A stretch of DNA of 64,000 nucleotides from assembly GCA_015680685.1 (NCBI GenBank), contig MNCI01033300.1:175523-239522 (forward strand), read 5' to 3'. The DNA is from Gnetum montanum (Eukaryota; Streptophyta; Gnetopsida; Gnetales; Gnetaceae). The notes beneath the pieces are model-generated. The model saw only the letters and a program-made list of their open reading frames with translations. It did not search any database and was not told where the DNA came from. The position numbers were made by a program, and so were the translations under genes. Each line of letters starts with the position of its first letter. Position 1 is the stretch's first letter. This document shows, one piece after another, positions 53,190 to 64,000 of the stretch.

Positions 53190-55159
53190 TAGAGTTACAT
53201 GAGGTGTTGGGTTTGAAGATAAGGATGCACCATAGGGTTGGACTTGTGCTGAGTTGGAGGATGTAGTGACCTCAGAATTATGTTGTCTCTTCTTAAGGTC
53301 ATTTCTAAAGAAGGGACACCTCCGATGTTGCTAAGGTCTCTCACTACTATTGGAAGTAGTAGCACAAGTAACGTTCGTGGGTTGTTGCAATGGTGTAGGC
53401 ACCTTAGGAATAGTTGGTGGCGATGTAGAAAAAGGAAAAAAATGAGAATGTTAAAATTGAGAAGTGTAAGGTACATAAGGTGGTGGTTGTGTTGAAGGTA
53501 TGGGCTGATAGTATTGAGAAGAATGGTACTGTGGTGAGATAAAGTGAGTTGGCCTAGTTGGAGAAACAAGATGTTGAATGTGATAAGCATTTGGATTCAG
53601 AGGGTATGAAGGGTGTCTCCAGTTTAGGGGTGGCTTCCCCCACGACTAGGATTGTTGCCACTGTGATCGAACACAGTATCTCTATACAAACTTTGGATGT
53701 AGCATGTTTCCCCAATGCTCATATAAATGTAACAATATTGGGCATTGGCCTATGGGGTGGTCATACAAGCATATGTTGCATTCATATGTATGATTGGCAA
53801 TTGAGCTTTTATTTTCCTTATCCCTTCTTTTTGATTGTCTAATGTTTTGTCCTGCTTCTTGGGTTGTCAAAACTCTATCTCCAATATTGTTGATAAACTC
53901 TCCACACTTTTGATACATTCATTCCAACACCTTATTGATCTTTGCCTCGACTTCTTCTAATGATTATTGTATTGGCAAAGATGATTCTTTCTCCTTGTGA
54001 TTGGTTGATTTCTCCTTTTTATTATCATGGACCTTTGTTAAGTTGATATTTTGGTCCTATTGATGTTTTTCAACACTCTCCCATCTAGACATTTCTCCTT
54101 CTTCTTTTTCTACCTGCTTAACAAGCTCTTGGATTTGATGGGTTCGTAGTTTGTATAGTTGACCTTGGGTGTACATTCCTAGGGTCTCTCTTGTTTCATT
54201 ACGTAGCCCATTAATGATATGGTACATTAGCCTTTCCTCGAAAAACCCATGGCCTGGGCAGTTGTTTAACAGCTCATAATATCTTTCTAAGGCCATGTCC
54301 AAGGGTTCATGTTGTGCTTCTGTCCATCCTTGGATTTGTTTCCTCAAGGCTGACACTCTTGCGTAGGTTTGATATTTTTCATTAAAGACTTCTACCATTG
54401 TTGACCAACGTCGTATTGAAATTGGTTTTAATGATCTATACCATACTTTTGCTTGGCCAATGAGTGTCATGGGAAAGAGCTTAAGTTTTTGCCACCCGTT
54501 ATCAATGTTATTCCATGTGCAGGCATCTTAGAAGGCTTCTAAATGTTGATGCAAATCTCAGTCATAGCCTCCTAAAAATTTAGGAAAGTTGTTTAAATCA
54601 AGCCTAGGTAGATGGCTCTCTTTATGATGCCTATGAGAGATTCGAATAGCCTCTTGTATTGGCATTAGGCTCTTAGTGGCCAGCAAGGATTCTCATCACT
54701 AAGTAGGCTATGAGTTTGTAAGTTGGGATGATGTTGCCTTCGTTTATGTTGGTGTTCTTGATTTTCTTTGTGAACTCGATTTTTAGTTCTATGCCAATCC
54801 CTTGAAAGGTAGTCATCCGTGTCACAATCTGAGGTTGAAGGAGTAGAGGAAGAATAGGAACTGTAAAACTCATTATGACTTTTGTGAGTCTTCCAATCAT
54901 CCCCAAGTAAGTTCTTGTTAGTTATTGAGAAGGTCCTAGGCCTTTCGGGCCTCCTCGTTCTATGGGATGTCTCATCCCCACTAGAGGTATCAGAGTTGGA
55001 TGACGAGAGTCTTTGAGTATCGTTGGGGCATTCATAAACGTAGGGGACTCCTGCATAAGGTTGAGTACTCCAATCTTCATTGTCATCTAATTCGTTGGTT
55101 CTCCAATGAACTACCTCACCAGATGCAGCATTATTATAGTCTTGTAGGAGAGGAGGCAT
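53190..55159 (-). pseudogene. gag of A
   Basis: The best-preserved Athila-like gag. 54665-55159: N-terminal region, Ser/Asp-rich then Arg/His-rich (SSSNSDTSSGDETSHRTRR, HRTKNRVHKENQEHQHKRRQ). 54057-54470: open capsid core with IGQAKVWYRSLKPISIRRW, HEPLDMALERYYELLNNCPG and HIINGLRNETRETLGMY. 53742-53780: knuckle CNICLYDHPIGQC (Cys-x2-Cys-x3-His-x4-Cys). Then ILVVGEATPKLE and a Pro/Ser/Thr-rich tail with CPFFRNDLKK (about 53190-53600). Stops near 54662 and 54570. Needed for particle formation; as A has no pol, it could only have worked with enzymes from other copies. Confidence 0.8.
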
Positions 55160-55280
55160 GGTTGTGAAGCTGTGTGTGAATTCGTATGTGACTTTTTGTA
55201 ATTAATTCTTCTTAGAAGATATATCATTAATTCCTATACAGTGATCCTGTATGATATAACTAATCTAGATAACTAGCATC

Positions 55281-55299
55281 GTCCCCAACAACGGTGCCA
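55281..55299 (-). promoter_or_regulatory. Primer-binding site of A, tRNA-Asp type
   Basis: Plus strand GTCCCCAACAACGGTGCCA, one base from the LTR. It differs from the tRNA-Asp end TCCCCGGCAACGGCGCCA at three positions, all transitions; the best-preserved site of this family here. Confidence 0.85.
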
Positions 55300-55300
55300 A

Positions 55301-56171
55301 TCATGAGTGGTGAGGTACCCCTACACTCAACCATACGAATACGAGTGTTACACGCGCGATCCGATTGAACTCCGCAAACGGACTAGTTGTGGCATCTAGA
55401 TAGTTAGCCTTAGGTTGCAGTTCGTTGGCTTCCCACCTGGACTAGTATTATCTTTGTCATGTATGGTTTAGTCTAGAGTGAGGTGTATGATGGGTTTCTA
55501 ACCTAGTGCTACTCCTGAAGATAATGGAAAGTAATATTATCTAAGCTAAGAGAGAAAGAGTAAGAGAATCTAATCTAGCCTAAGTGCGATGAGCATCCAT
55601 TCCTTGATTATCCATACACATCTTGGACTTCATGCATGACTACCACTGGGATTACCAAGCGTAGATCCTAGGTACGCTATTGGGTTACCAAGTAGTCACA
55701 CTTAAATGCTCGTAATCAAGTTGTACTCATTCCACGTTTTAACATGAGTTTAAGGGGGAGAGAGATTAACTAGGAAAGTAGTAAATAATAATTAATTAAA
55801 TAATTAAACTAAGTAAATGCTGCAATGATGAAGTAATCTTGATCTTTATTGCCAGTCATGTGCGTGTCCAAGTACGTCACACTCGAATAAAGGATGCCAT
55901 ACAATTACATTCACCACACTACGGGCATACACTGGAAAATAATTCTATCTCTGGAGGGGTAAAACTGCCAGATTTTCGCTAACAAACTAAATCTAGATGG
56001 AGAAACAATGGAGAGCCACCTCTTATTTATAGAACTGGCAGCGGGCTGTGATATCGCATACGTGATATCACATCGACTGTGAAACCGGGGATGCAATATC
56101 GCCGGTGCGATATCGTGGGTGCATTATCGTGGGTGTGTTATTGCAGCTGTCAGCAAATTCATGACTCATCA
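55301..56171 (-). repeat. 5' LTR of A
   Basis: Starts TCATGAGTGGTGAGG (TG mutated to TC) and ends ATGACTCATCA. 871 bp. TATA box 56023-56032; U3 with repeated GATATCGC-like palindromes (56049-56130) which the 3' LTR lacks in part. Confidence 0.9.
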
Positions 56172-58843
56172 CCTCCAAATAGACTTAGTAGTTAAATGTG
56201 AGTATGTGTTTGCTATTGTGAATGTTGAAATAGTTGGATTGCATATAAACTATAATCAACTATCATAAAAGAGATTTGGCCAACTTTGTAAAATACTGTG
56301 AGTTGTTAGAGATTCCTATTTTGTTCAATGACTTATTCTATACAATCCTTATAATACCTACTTGTAACAAATAAAATTTTGCAAAAATTATTTGAGCACA
56401 GCTCTACCAATCTACTCCTAATTTCCCCTAGAGAGAGAAAGTTCCATAAGAAAACTAGAAATAGAGCAAAATTTAATTGATATGAGAAAGAAAAGAAAGT
56501 AGATTTGTTTAAAAATCTCATATATTTAAACAAGATAAATTGATATGAGAAAACACTTCACAATAAAGTTATCCCTAATTCAATATTTTTGAATTGTTCA
56601 AACTTTCTAGGCTCAAATAAGTAATTTCTTAAAGATAATCCTACTATACTACCAAAAATTGCTACGTAAACTACCACATACAAGTCTTTATTTTGGCTAG
56701 ATAATAGTTCTTGATGATTGCATACAATAGAGCTTTTAAAGGTTTGACAATTTTTTATTAAAATACCAAGGAGATATACTTTAAAAATCAAAAAGCTATT
56801 TCAGTCCTATGAAAATACCAAAGATTTTTTGAACCCTCTAGACTATTGAATTACTTAACTAGCTTGTCTATAGTAAGGCTCTCTTACAACAATCCTAATA
56901 GCAACCTTAAATGTTGTATAATAATAAACTTTTCTATTAAATTGCTCTTAAGGCTTTCCAACATGAGCTCTTCTATGGCAAATATTAATAGGAGCCTACT
57001 ATCATGCAACAAAGAAGTATAAAAGTGATCCAAAAATCTCAAATTTAAATGCCAAGCATAATACTACCTAAACCACTAGCTATGCAACTAAAACAAAATA
57101 GAAAAGAATCAACTCATAGGATTAAAGAAAGTGGCCAAAATAATATTTTTAGCAAGTCATCTTCCAAGAAATTTTCAACATTTTTTCTTGATTCTCCACC
57201 TCCTCAAAAAGCCCCTTACATTCTACCCTTGAATTCCTTTTATAGTGGCTTCAAGGTAGTTAAAATCATTATCTAGTTTGGTTATAACCACTATACAAAA
57301 AAAATGCTATACTTGACATATGTATGGTAGTTACAACCACCATGGAGACTAGGAAGCTATAGTTGATAAGTGTCTAGTAGTTACAACTATAATGGTAGTT
57401 AATTGTAACTACTATAGAGAAAATAGGTACAATGGCCAAACGTCCCATTTTTTCCTAACTAATAGCTCTCTCTTTTTTAAAAAAAATGCATAGAACTAAA
57501 TTGATTATATCAATGGTTATGTTGTCAATAATAAAAAAAAAACTCTAGAGCATAAAATTACATAAGGTCATGTCCCTCCATATACGAAATGTGCCACATT
57601 TACCAACAAATCGCAGATCCAAAGTTTTTCTTTTTTCTTGAACTTAAAAAATCAATTTAAACAAAATGTTTGACTGTCAAAACCCTCCAGCTGAAACTGC
57701 ACACATCCTCCACTACTACTATGTTGTCCATCGCTTTCTATACTACCCAATCATAGGGAGACACATCCATATCTTTCACAAATTATGTGTCAGCAGAATT
57801 AACACCTTATTCCTACTCGATTTTGAGAGAAAAAAAATGAGTGGCCACTATAGTCCAAGGTAATACTTCTGAAACTTTGAACATAACCTCCCTTGTAGCC
57901 ACCTATCATAATAAAAATTTATATTACAGTGCTAATAAACACATCGAGGTCATCGGAGTATTGTTAATAGCTGCTGAGGAGCATCTACGATCGAAGTTGA
58001 AGGTAGCCATTAGGGCATCGACCTCTTGGCAACCCTGTTGTACATGATGCCCTTTAAGCCCTTGTCATCGCTATCAAATGTCAAGAAACCCTTACACTTG
58101 AACTTCATGGTCATAGAACACGACTTTAGAAACAGCCATGATAGAGGCATGATGAAATTCAACCACCATGCCAGTATCGTGGACACCATGCTGCTACGAC
58201 AGATGTAAGTGTTATTGAACTTAGCAGTGGTATTAAAATCCTTTATAGTGTAGATGTGGTTAATGATGAGGGTAGAGGTCCTATTAGTGATACATTTGCT
58301 ACCATAATGGATCAAAATCCTACTATTATGTTTGTTCGTGTTACCGTCTGCATCCAGCAACTGTTGTGGATCAAAACCCTGCCACTGCCATTTCTTGTAA
58401 TTTTGCTATTAGGGGTAAATCTAGCAAGTCTTAACTTGAATCCAATAGCCTATTTATTTTCATTCTCAAATTATTTGCACACTTATGTGCTCATTTCCTA
58501 GTAATTGATATTTGGGTAATCCCCTATTCTACAAATTTTGGGGCTTTTATTCAACTTGTTTAGTCAACTATAAAATATTATCCAAATTCAAATTTCCAAA
58601 TCCACATTTGTTGTTTTTAGTTATGGATTGCACACACAATAGATCTGTTGCAAAAAACTTGAATAATATGAATAGCAATTTTTTCTTTTTGCTTCATCCG
58701 ATTCTTACTCTTTAACTTGGACTTTTTATTTTAACTTAGAACTAATTGTATCTCTAAAAGATTTTTTAAAATTCAAAATAGACTATACAATAAACAAAAT
58801 TCCTTGTTATGCCTATTTTATTAAATGGTCAAAGGTGATAACA
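56172..58843 (-). repeat. 5' LTR of D, outer fragment
   Basis: Continues the LTR interrupted at 29928. Begins with the second CCTCC of the A duplication (56172-56176), then AAATAGACTTAGTAG as at 20673. Ends GGTGATAACA against CATTC. TATA box at 57236-57245, palindrome cluster 57261-57425. Confidence 0.9.
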
Positions 58844-58848
58844 CATTC

Positions 58849-59685
58849 CTTATTTGAGAAGAAAAGAGAAGCAAGAAGTGAAAAAGGGCCTTAGTTAGAG
58901 GGGACCTTTAGGCATGGGTAACATGTCTTTCTAGTTCCATAACCAATAATTGTAGCTTATTTATTTTGTCTAAGGGGTGTGCTTTGAATTCCCATCATGT
59001 TTTATTTTAAAAATTTTATGTTTTTCATGAATTTTTTGTTGGGAACCACACCATGCAAAGACTTATTCAACTTCTTATTATTGGTCCTCACAAAACAATA
59101 AGAAATCCATGAAAACACACATGCACTCAAGCAAGTAGAGAGACACAAAGAGTATTGAGTCCCCTTGAAGTTTCACTTTTTTCAAACATTTGAATATTTC
59201 CCAAGCTTGGAAACTACCAAGGTCACAAGTTCATTAAAGTTTTATTGATAAAAAAGGGACCTCATAATTCCAAAACTAAGAAAACCATAAAGTTGATGGA
59301 TGGGTTGATGATGTGAACTCACTTCCTATCCCATGAAAAAGAAACTTGTCTTAGTTATCAGTCACCAAAATTCAAAAATATAAACCAAACATTTGCAATC
59401 AAAAACATTAGCTACAAACCACCATTAGTAACCAACTGCATCATCACTGAGTCCTATTGGCAATAAAGCACTTTTATTAGAAGAAAAGAAAAAATTCACA
59501 CCAAAATAAGGAAAAATATAAAAGAAATTATAAAATATTCAAGAAAATAAAACATATGAATGATGCTATCAAACAAAAATTTGGAAAATAACAAAGTGTA
59601 AAACAAAAAATGGTATAAAAACAAAGAAAGTGTATAACCAAAAGGTAGAAAAAGAGGAAAGCCACTCAATATATTAGCATGGATA
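58849..59685 (-). other. 3' noncoding region of C3 next to pol
   Basis: Contains the GGCATGGGTAACATGTCTTT word (58911-58930), a CCCCTTGAAGTTTCAC word (59161-59176) and an A-rich tail (59500-59660) in the same order as C2 and A. No gene. Confidence 0.55.
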
Positions 59686-59699
59686 GCCATCTCCCCCAC

Positions 59700-61030
59700 A
59701 ACTAAGTTGAAAGGAAAATATCTAAAAGATTAAGCATGGTTGTCCATCTGATGAGACATTGATTGCATTGGCTTGCATGGGCTCATGAAAAGGTTTGACT
59801 TGTTATGTATTAATTAGCTACTTTTTTGTTTAGGATCTCAAGTTCGTAAATTAACATGGCCCCAAAAGAAAAAGTTTTATGAATGATGTAAGATCCTTCC
59901 CACAATATCTAGAACTGAGTTCATTGAGGTACATGTGTGGGGTTTTAGTAGAGAACCTTGTCTCCAAGTTGAAATTTCACTTTCCTTATCCTAAGGTCAT
60001 GGCGTTGTTTCTTGAATGCTTTATGCACTTCATTAAATGATAGGGCCATCAATCGATTCTTATCTTGTATGTTAAGGTTGATCAATCTTTCTTTTTGTGC
60101 TAAGCTCAAGTCAAGTTCAAGGTCATAAGTTGTTGAAAGTATATGGAGCTCGAATTGAATTGGCAAAGTTGGTAATTTTCCGTACACCAACTCATAGGAA
60201 GAGTAGCCTATAGGAGTTTTCATGTTGAGCAATATGCCTAGAGGGCATCATTAAGTTTTTGTGCTCTAGTCTCTCCTATATTTGCTAGTTATTCTTGTTA
60301 AGATTTTCATGATCTCCCTATTGGTAACCTCTGCTTGATTGTTGGCTTGGGAATGATAGGGTGTTGTTAATTTATGCTCAACCCCCAAGGGTTGCATAAG
60401 CTTACGAAAGGTAGCACCTATAAAATGAGTACCATTATTAAAAATTAGTGCACATGATACTCCAAACCTATTTACAACATTTTTTTATACAAACCGTGTA
60501 GCAGTGGACAATGTCTAGTCGATGATAGCTAATGCTTCTACCCATTGTGTACAATAGTCAACAACAACTATTATGTACACCTTTCCATTTGGCATTGGTG
60601 TGATAAAACCCATGAAGTCTATGCCCCATATGTCAAGGGGTTTTAGTGGTTGGATCCACTGCTAAGGTCCCTTCATTCGAGTGGTCATCCCATCATCTTG
60701 TTGACAACATTTACAAGAGTAGATGAATTGGTGAGCATCATTGAAGATTGTCGGCCAATAGTACCCTACCATCATGCATCTCCCTACATAATGGCCCCCA
60801 CAAGGGCCCTCCTGAGCATCTTAGAGAATGCACAGTTGGTTAGCATCAGGAACACACCAACGAACTAGGCCATTGATGCACACCATTGAAAGATGTATGT
60901 TGATTTTAATGAAGTGTTTTGCCTTATGAAGAAATTGTTTTTTCTTCTGGTGGTCTAACTCTTGTGGCATCTCTTGAGTGACAAGATAAGTGAGGATGCC
61001 ATCATACCATTTTGAATTAGTAAGCACTTG
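59700..61030 (-). pseudogene. Integrase of C3
   Basis: Zinc-binding part about 60680-61030 (HYVGRCMMVGYYWP, CKCCQQ); core about 60240-60650 with IWGIDFMGFITPMP (first Asp), IFNNGTHFIG (second Asp changed to Asn, G-to-A) and NQAEVTNREI (Glu); C-terminal part 59945-60232 (TPIGYSSYELVYGKLPTLPI). The C-terminal wording resembles Athila integrases (TPIGMSPYRLVYGK). TAG stops occur after TTRMKGP and in the core. Not active. Confidence 0.75.
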
Positions 61031-61099
61031 TTCATTTATTACTCTAGCAAAGAGGACTTTATTAGGAAATTAATTAGAGAGCAGGCTCTCATCCATTTG

Positions 61100-62330
61100 T
61101 TGTCCCATCATAACTGAGATAAGTAATCAATGATTGCATTCTCTATCCCCTTTTTATTTATCATTGTAAGATTAAACTCCTGTAAGATCATCAGCGACTA
61201 TTGGTTTATTCATTAGGAAGCAAATGACATTGTGGTCAATGTGCATAAACACCTTAAAGCCAAGCACATAATGCCTAAACTTCTCCAAAGCATACACCAT
61301 AACCATTATACCTTTCTCCATTGTGGTGTAATTAAGCTATGCACCCATAATTCTTTTTCTTACCTAGTTGTAATATGGACATTTTTTATTGTCCAACTAT
61401 GTAAGCACAACTCACAAGGCATAGTTTGATGCATCCATCATGATGTGAAATGGATGAGACCAATCAGGTGCTCATAGAATTGGAGTCTCTATATGCTTCT
61501 CCTCAAGCTATTGGAATGTCTTTTCGCATTCCTTGCTCCATATGAATGGAGCATCTTTCTTTGTGAGCTTGACCAATGGTTTCGTAATCTTAGAGAAATT
61601 CTCTATGAATCGTGGATAGTAGCCAATGTGTCCAAGGAATGACTGGACATCTTTAACAGTTTCTAATTACCAGTTATTCCATGGATGACCTAAATCTTTT
61701 CAAGGTCCATCTCAATCCCTTCTTAAGAAATTTTGTTGCCCAACATAATGCCCTCTTGGACCATGAGATGGTTCTTTTACCAATTGAGCCAAAGATTAGT
61801 CTCCACACATCATTTAAACACTTACTCAAGGCAGTCCAAGGCTTGCTCACGTGTAGCATCATAGGTGGAGAAGTCATCCATGAAGACTTCCACTAATTAC
61901 CAATTTTCTCTAAACAATATTCAAAACAAGGCGTTGGAAAGTTGTAGGGGCATTACAAAGATCCAAGGGCATCTTAAGATATTCAAAAGTCCCCCAAGGA
62001 CTTGTGAATGTTATTTTGGCCTGATCTTTGGGCACGATCTAAATTTGGTTATAGCCACTATAACCATATAAGAAGCTCTAATAGCAATGCCAAGAAATAG
62101 TCTCTAACACCTAGTCTACAAATGGCAATGGAAAAATGATCTTTCAATGTTGTCATGTTCAACAGCTTGAAATCAATACAAAACCACCATTTGGCAACTT
62201 TATTTGGCACAATTACACGTGGACTAATCCACTCGCTATCTACAATTGAATAGATGAACCCCACCTTAAGGAGTTGTTTAATTTCCTCTTTGATGATCTA
62301 TTTCAATTTGGGGTTCAGCCACTGTTATGG
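61100..62330 (-). pseudogene. Reverse transcriptase and RNase H of C3
   Basis: 62058-62264 encodes the fingers (IVDSEWISPRVIVPNK, FCIDFKLLNMTTLKDHF). Palm near 61870-61980: MPLDLCNAPTTFQRLVLNI (usually MPFGLCN) and EVFMDDFST, the FMDD variant typical of Athila. Thumb and RNase H follow to about 61100. Stops and shifts separate these blocks. This element type has a single RNase H; no archaeal-type domain is seen. Confidence 0.75.
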
Positions 62331-62465
62331 ATACCTCTTTGGCTTCATGGCTGAAATTGTATAGATACGATGCTGGCATATCCTAGGATCAATCCTTGTG
62401 AGTTTAGGATATGACTAAGCAAAGATTGTTGGCCATTTGTTGACCACCTACAATAGCATCCTTTT

Positions 62466-62735
62466 CTACTCAGGAACAAGGTTAGGATTGATTATTATCA
62501 GCTCTCCATTTTTCAAAAATGCATATTCCATGCTAGTAGGTAGAGGTTTCAATTCTAAGGGCTCCCATTTAAAGTTGTTAGGGATTTCCAACTCTCCCCA
62601 ATTGGTATCATTAGGTTCATCGTTAGAGAGTTGGCAATGAACTTGCTCCAGTTCATCCATGCCTTCAACATAGGCATAAGTCAAGCTCTTAGTAGGTTCC
62701 ATGCAAAGTGTGCTGCTCTCAAAATCAATTGTCAA
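62466..62735 (-). pseudogene. Protease-RT linker of C3
   Basis: An 89-codon open stretch including AYVEGMDELEQVHCQLSND and WGELEIPNNFKWEPLELKPL, the acidic linker typical before RT in Athila-like polyproteins. Counterparts: 345-527 (C1) and about 11570-11780 (C2). Confidence 0.65.
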
Positions 62736-62869
62736 CCACTGGGTGCCATCCTATTTTGTGGTTGTTGCGTATAGGCACTTTTGGATTTCGAATTCATTTG
62801 TACACTATCTGCATTTTTTACTTAATGTGCTTTTAATATATCAAAGTTTCTAAACACATTTACACCTTG

Positions 62870-63300
62870 TATCATTGTACACAATGCATGGAACTCACTT
62901 CTTCTCAATCTTTTTGAATGCATTTTCCTTGAAAATCTTCCAGGAAAGATCTTTGATACCCATTTGTGCATCAACAGTGCTCAACCAAGCCCTTCCCATA
63001 ATGATTGGAAAGTTCCCCTTGCAATTGTCAACTTTGATTACCAATAAATTAGCAGGATATGACCACCCATAGACAATGGTCATAATGTCCTCCACTAGTT
63101 CCAAAGGAACAATGATGAACTAATCTGCCAATTCTAAATGGATGTTGCTCTTCTTAATAGGAGGCGAGTTCTAAGTGTTGTACATTTCATGAGAAATTGA
63201 ATTAACTCTAGAACCTAAGTCAATAAGAACCTTGCATGGCGCATTCCCAGCAATCTGTAAATAGATGAGAGGACTTTTAGGATCAGCTCTTTTCCTAGGA
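62870..63300 (-). pseudogene. Protease of C3
   Basis: 62895-63104 encodes MELVEDIMTIVYGWSYPANL and GNFPIIMGRAWLSTVDAQMG. Upstream (to about 63260) is the active-site block, with stops, corresponding to LLDLGSEFNLIS in C1. Trp after GRA is kept here but lost in C1. Confidence 0.7.
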
Positions 63301-63309
63301 ATTTTGCCA

Positions 63310-64000
63310 ACCTTAATCTAATTAGATACAGTGTGGGTTAACATAGTTGTGTGGATCTTGGAAGGCATTTGGTTTGAAGGGCTCTCAAAAGAAATGCAAG
63401 CAAAGGATGAAGAAGATACAGGGTGACCAACCACATAAGTAGGTGAGAGCATAGTAGGGTTATTGGTCCAGAAGAATGGTCTTTTTATGGGATCTAGGTT
63501 TCAAACCACTCAGCTAAGGAGCCGACTATAAGTTAATGGCCTTGGTAGCATTACGCTGTTGTGGTTGTGCGAGAATTTCACCCTGCATAAATGGAGCAGG
63601 TGGTAATTAGGTTGAGGGTTGAGGAGCATGTGTTGAAGGATGAGGAGGATGATAGGAATATGGGATTTTCACTCTAGTAATGGAGAATAAGTTTTGTAAT
63701 ACTCTAGAGGGTGTTATTCATGCTGAAAAGAAGCATGACTAAAAGAATCACTTGAAGACATTGGTTGCTAAACATAGTACCCATACAAATCTGACTACTT
63801 GTAAGGGTACTGCTACCTCGGTGGTGGCATCCCCCACAACTATGGACATTACCACTATTGATACCACTCATACAGTTTTGGCGGAGCTCTACTTGGATAA
63901 TAAGATTGTTGTTGATGGTGGAACTACCTTGGGTTTCCTTGAGGAGAAGGCAACTTTTTGGGTGCTTTCCTTCATGCTAGTTTAGGATTCAAAACATACA
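63310..64000 (-). pseudogene. C-terminal gag spacer of C3 (truncated by window edge)
   Basis: Pro/Ser/His-rich spacer between gag knuckle and protease, as in C1 1314-1700. The minus strand near 63820-63850 encodes VVGDATTEV, the conserved VVG(D/E)ATxK block seen in gag of A and C1. Knuckle and capsid lie beyond 64000. Confidence 0.55.

Larger units (their letters stand above)
29934..56171 (-). mobile_element. Athila-like gag-only element A, split by B
   Basis: Flanked by CCTCC at 29929-29933 and 56172-56176. Its own sequence is 29934-31859 plus 51179-56171, about 6.9 kb including two LTRs. On the minus strand: 5' LTR, tRNA-Asp-type primer site, gag, a gag C-terminal spacer, then directly the 3' purine motif and long 3' noncoding DNA, the Met-Ala-Pro ORF and the 3' LTR. 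No protease, polymerase or integrase is present, so it must have moved with enzymes from related copies. Confidence 0.9.
20576..58843 (-). mobile_element. Tat-like Ty3/gypsy element D, split by A and B
   Basis: Minus-strand element with about 2.8 kb LTRs. Its own internal part is 23366-29837 (about 6.5 kb): gag, protease, an archaeal-type RNase H, reverse transcriptase, Ty3-type RNase H, integrase, a further degenerate ORF and a polypurine tract next to the 3' LTR. Its 5' LTR is interrupted 92 bp from its inner end by element A (with B inside). All genes are broken. The dual RNase H content indicates the Tat lineage, although the order of domains is unusual. Confidence 0.9.
58844..64000 (-). 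mobile_element. Athila-like copy C3, pol and gag end (right of the D insertion)
   Basis: Continues from 20575. Toward higher coordinates: 3' noncoding (58849-59685), purine motif (near 59690), integrase, RNase H, reverse transcriptase, linker, protease and the C-terminal part of gag. Capsid, primer site and 5' LTR lie beyond the right edge. The only copy here with full Athila-type pol order. Confidence 0.8.

Overview
The window is repeat-rich, AT-rich plant nuclear DNA, and I find no intact host gene, rRNA, tRNA or CRISPR array in it. Nearly everything is a stack of decayed Ty3/gypsy LTR retrotransposons, almost all transcribed from the minus strand. Plant Athila- and Tat-type domains, very large elements, old and mostly non-functional copies and deep nesting suggest a large slowly turning-over genome such as a gymnosperm. 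That taxonomic guess is an inference; no single-copy marker is present.

The layout can be read as a nesting history supported by target-site duplications. An Athila-like element (C3; 18413-20575 plus 58849-64000) was split by a Tat-like element D (20576-58843, duplication CATTC). A gag-only Athila-like element A (29934-56171, duplication CCTCC) then landed in the 5' LTR of D. Finally a large Tat-like element B (31860-51173, duplication GTTTC) landed in A. To the left lie two more Athila-like copies, C1 (1-4583) and C2 (about 6190-15885), and a solo LTR of the same family (16859-17704, duplication TAGCA).

The Athila-like copies (C1, C2, C3, A) share an LTR starting TGATGAG, a primer-binding site matching the tRNA-Asp 3' end, a CCHC gag, an FMDD-type reverse transcriptase (seen in C2 and C3) and, in A and C3, an unrecognised 3' ORF beginning Met-Ala-Pro. 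C1 and A have each lost RT-RNaseH-integrase, with different breakpoints. Both Tat-like elements (B, D) carry an extra archaeal-type RNase H and share a different primer-binding site.

Two things stand out. In B, the 6 kb between protease and reverse transcriptase holds a plus-strand, antisense, multi-exon gene (about 40277-44160). Its exon phases agree across five GT-AG introns. It joins an FCP1-like phosphatase segment to a region resembling the plant transposon-protein domain, followed by acidic and coiled-coil regions. In D, the extra RNase H lies between protease and reverse transcriptase instead of after the normal RNase H. Most genes carry stops or frameshifts, often TAG, as expected for methylated DNA decaying by C-to-T change. 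The clearest exception is the 433-codon reverse transcriptase frame of B.
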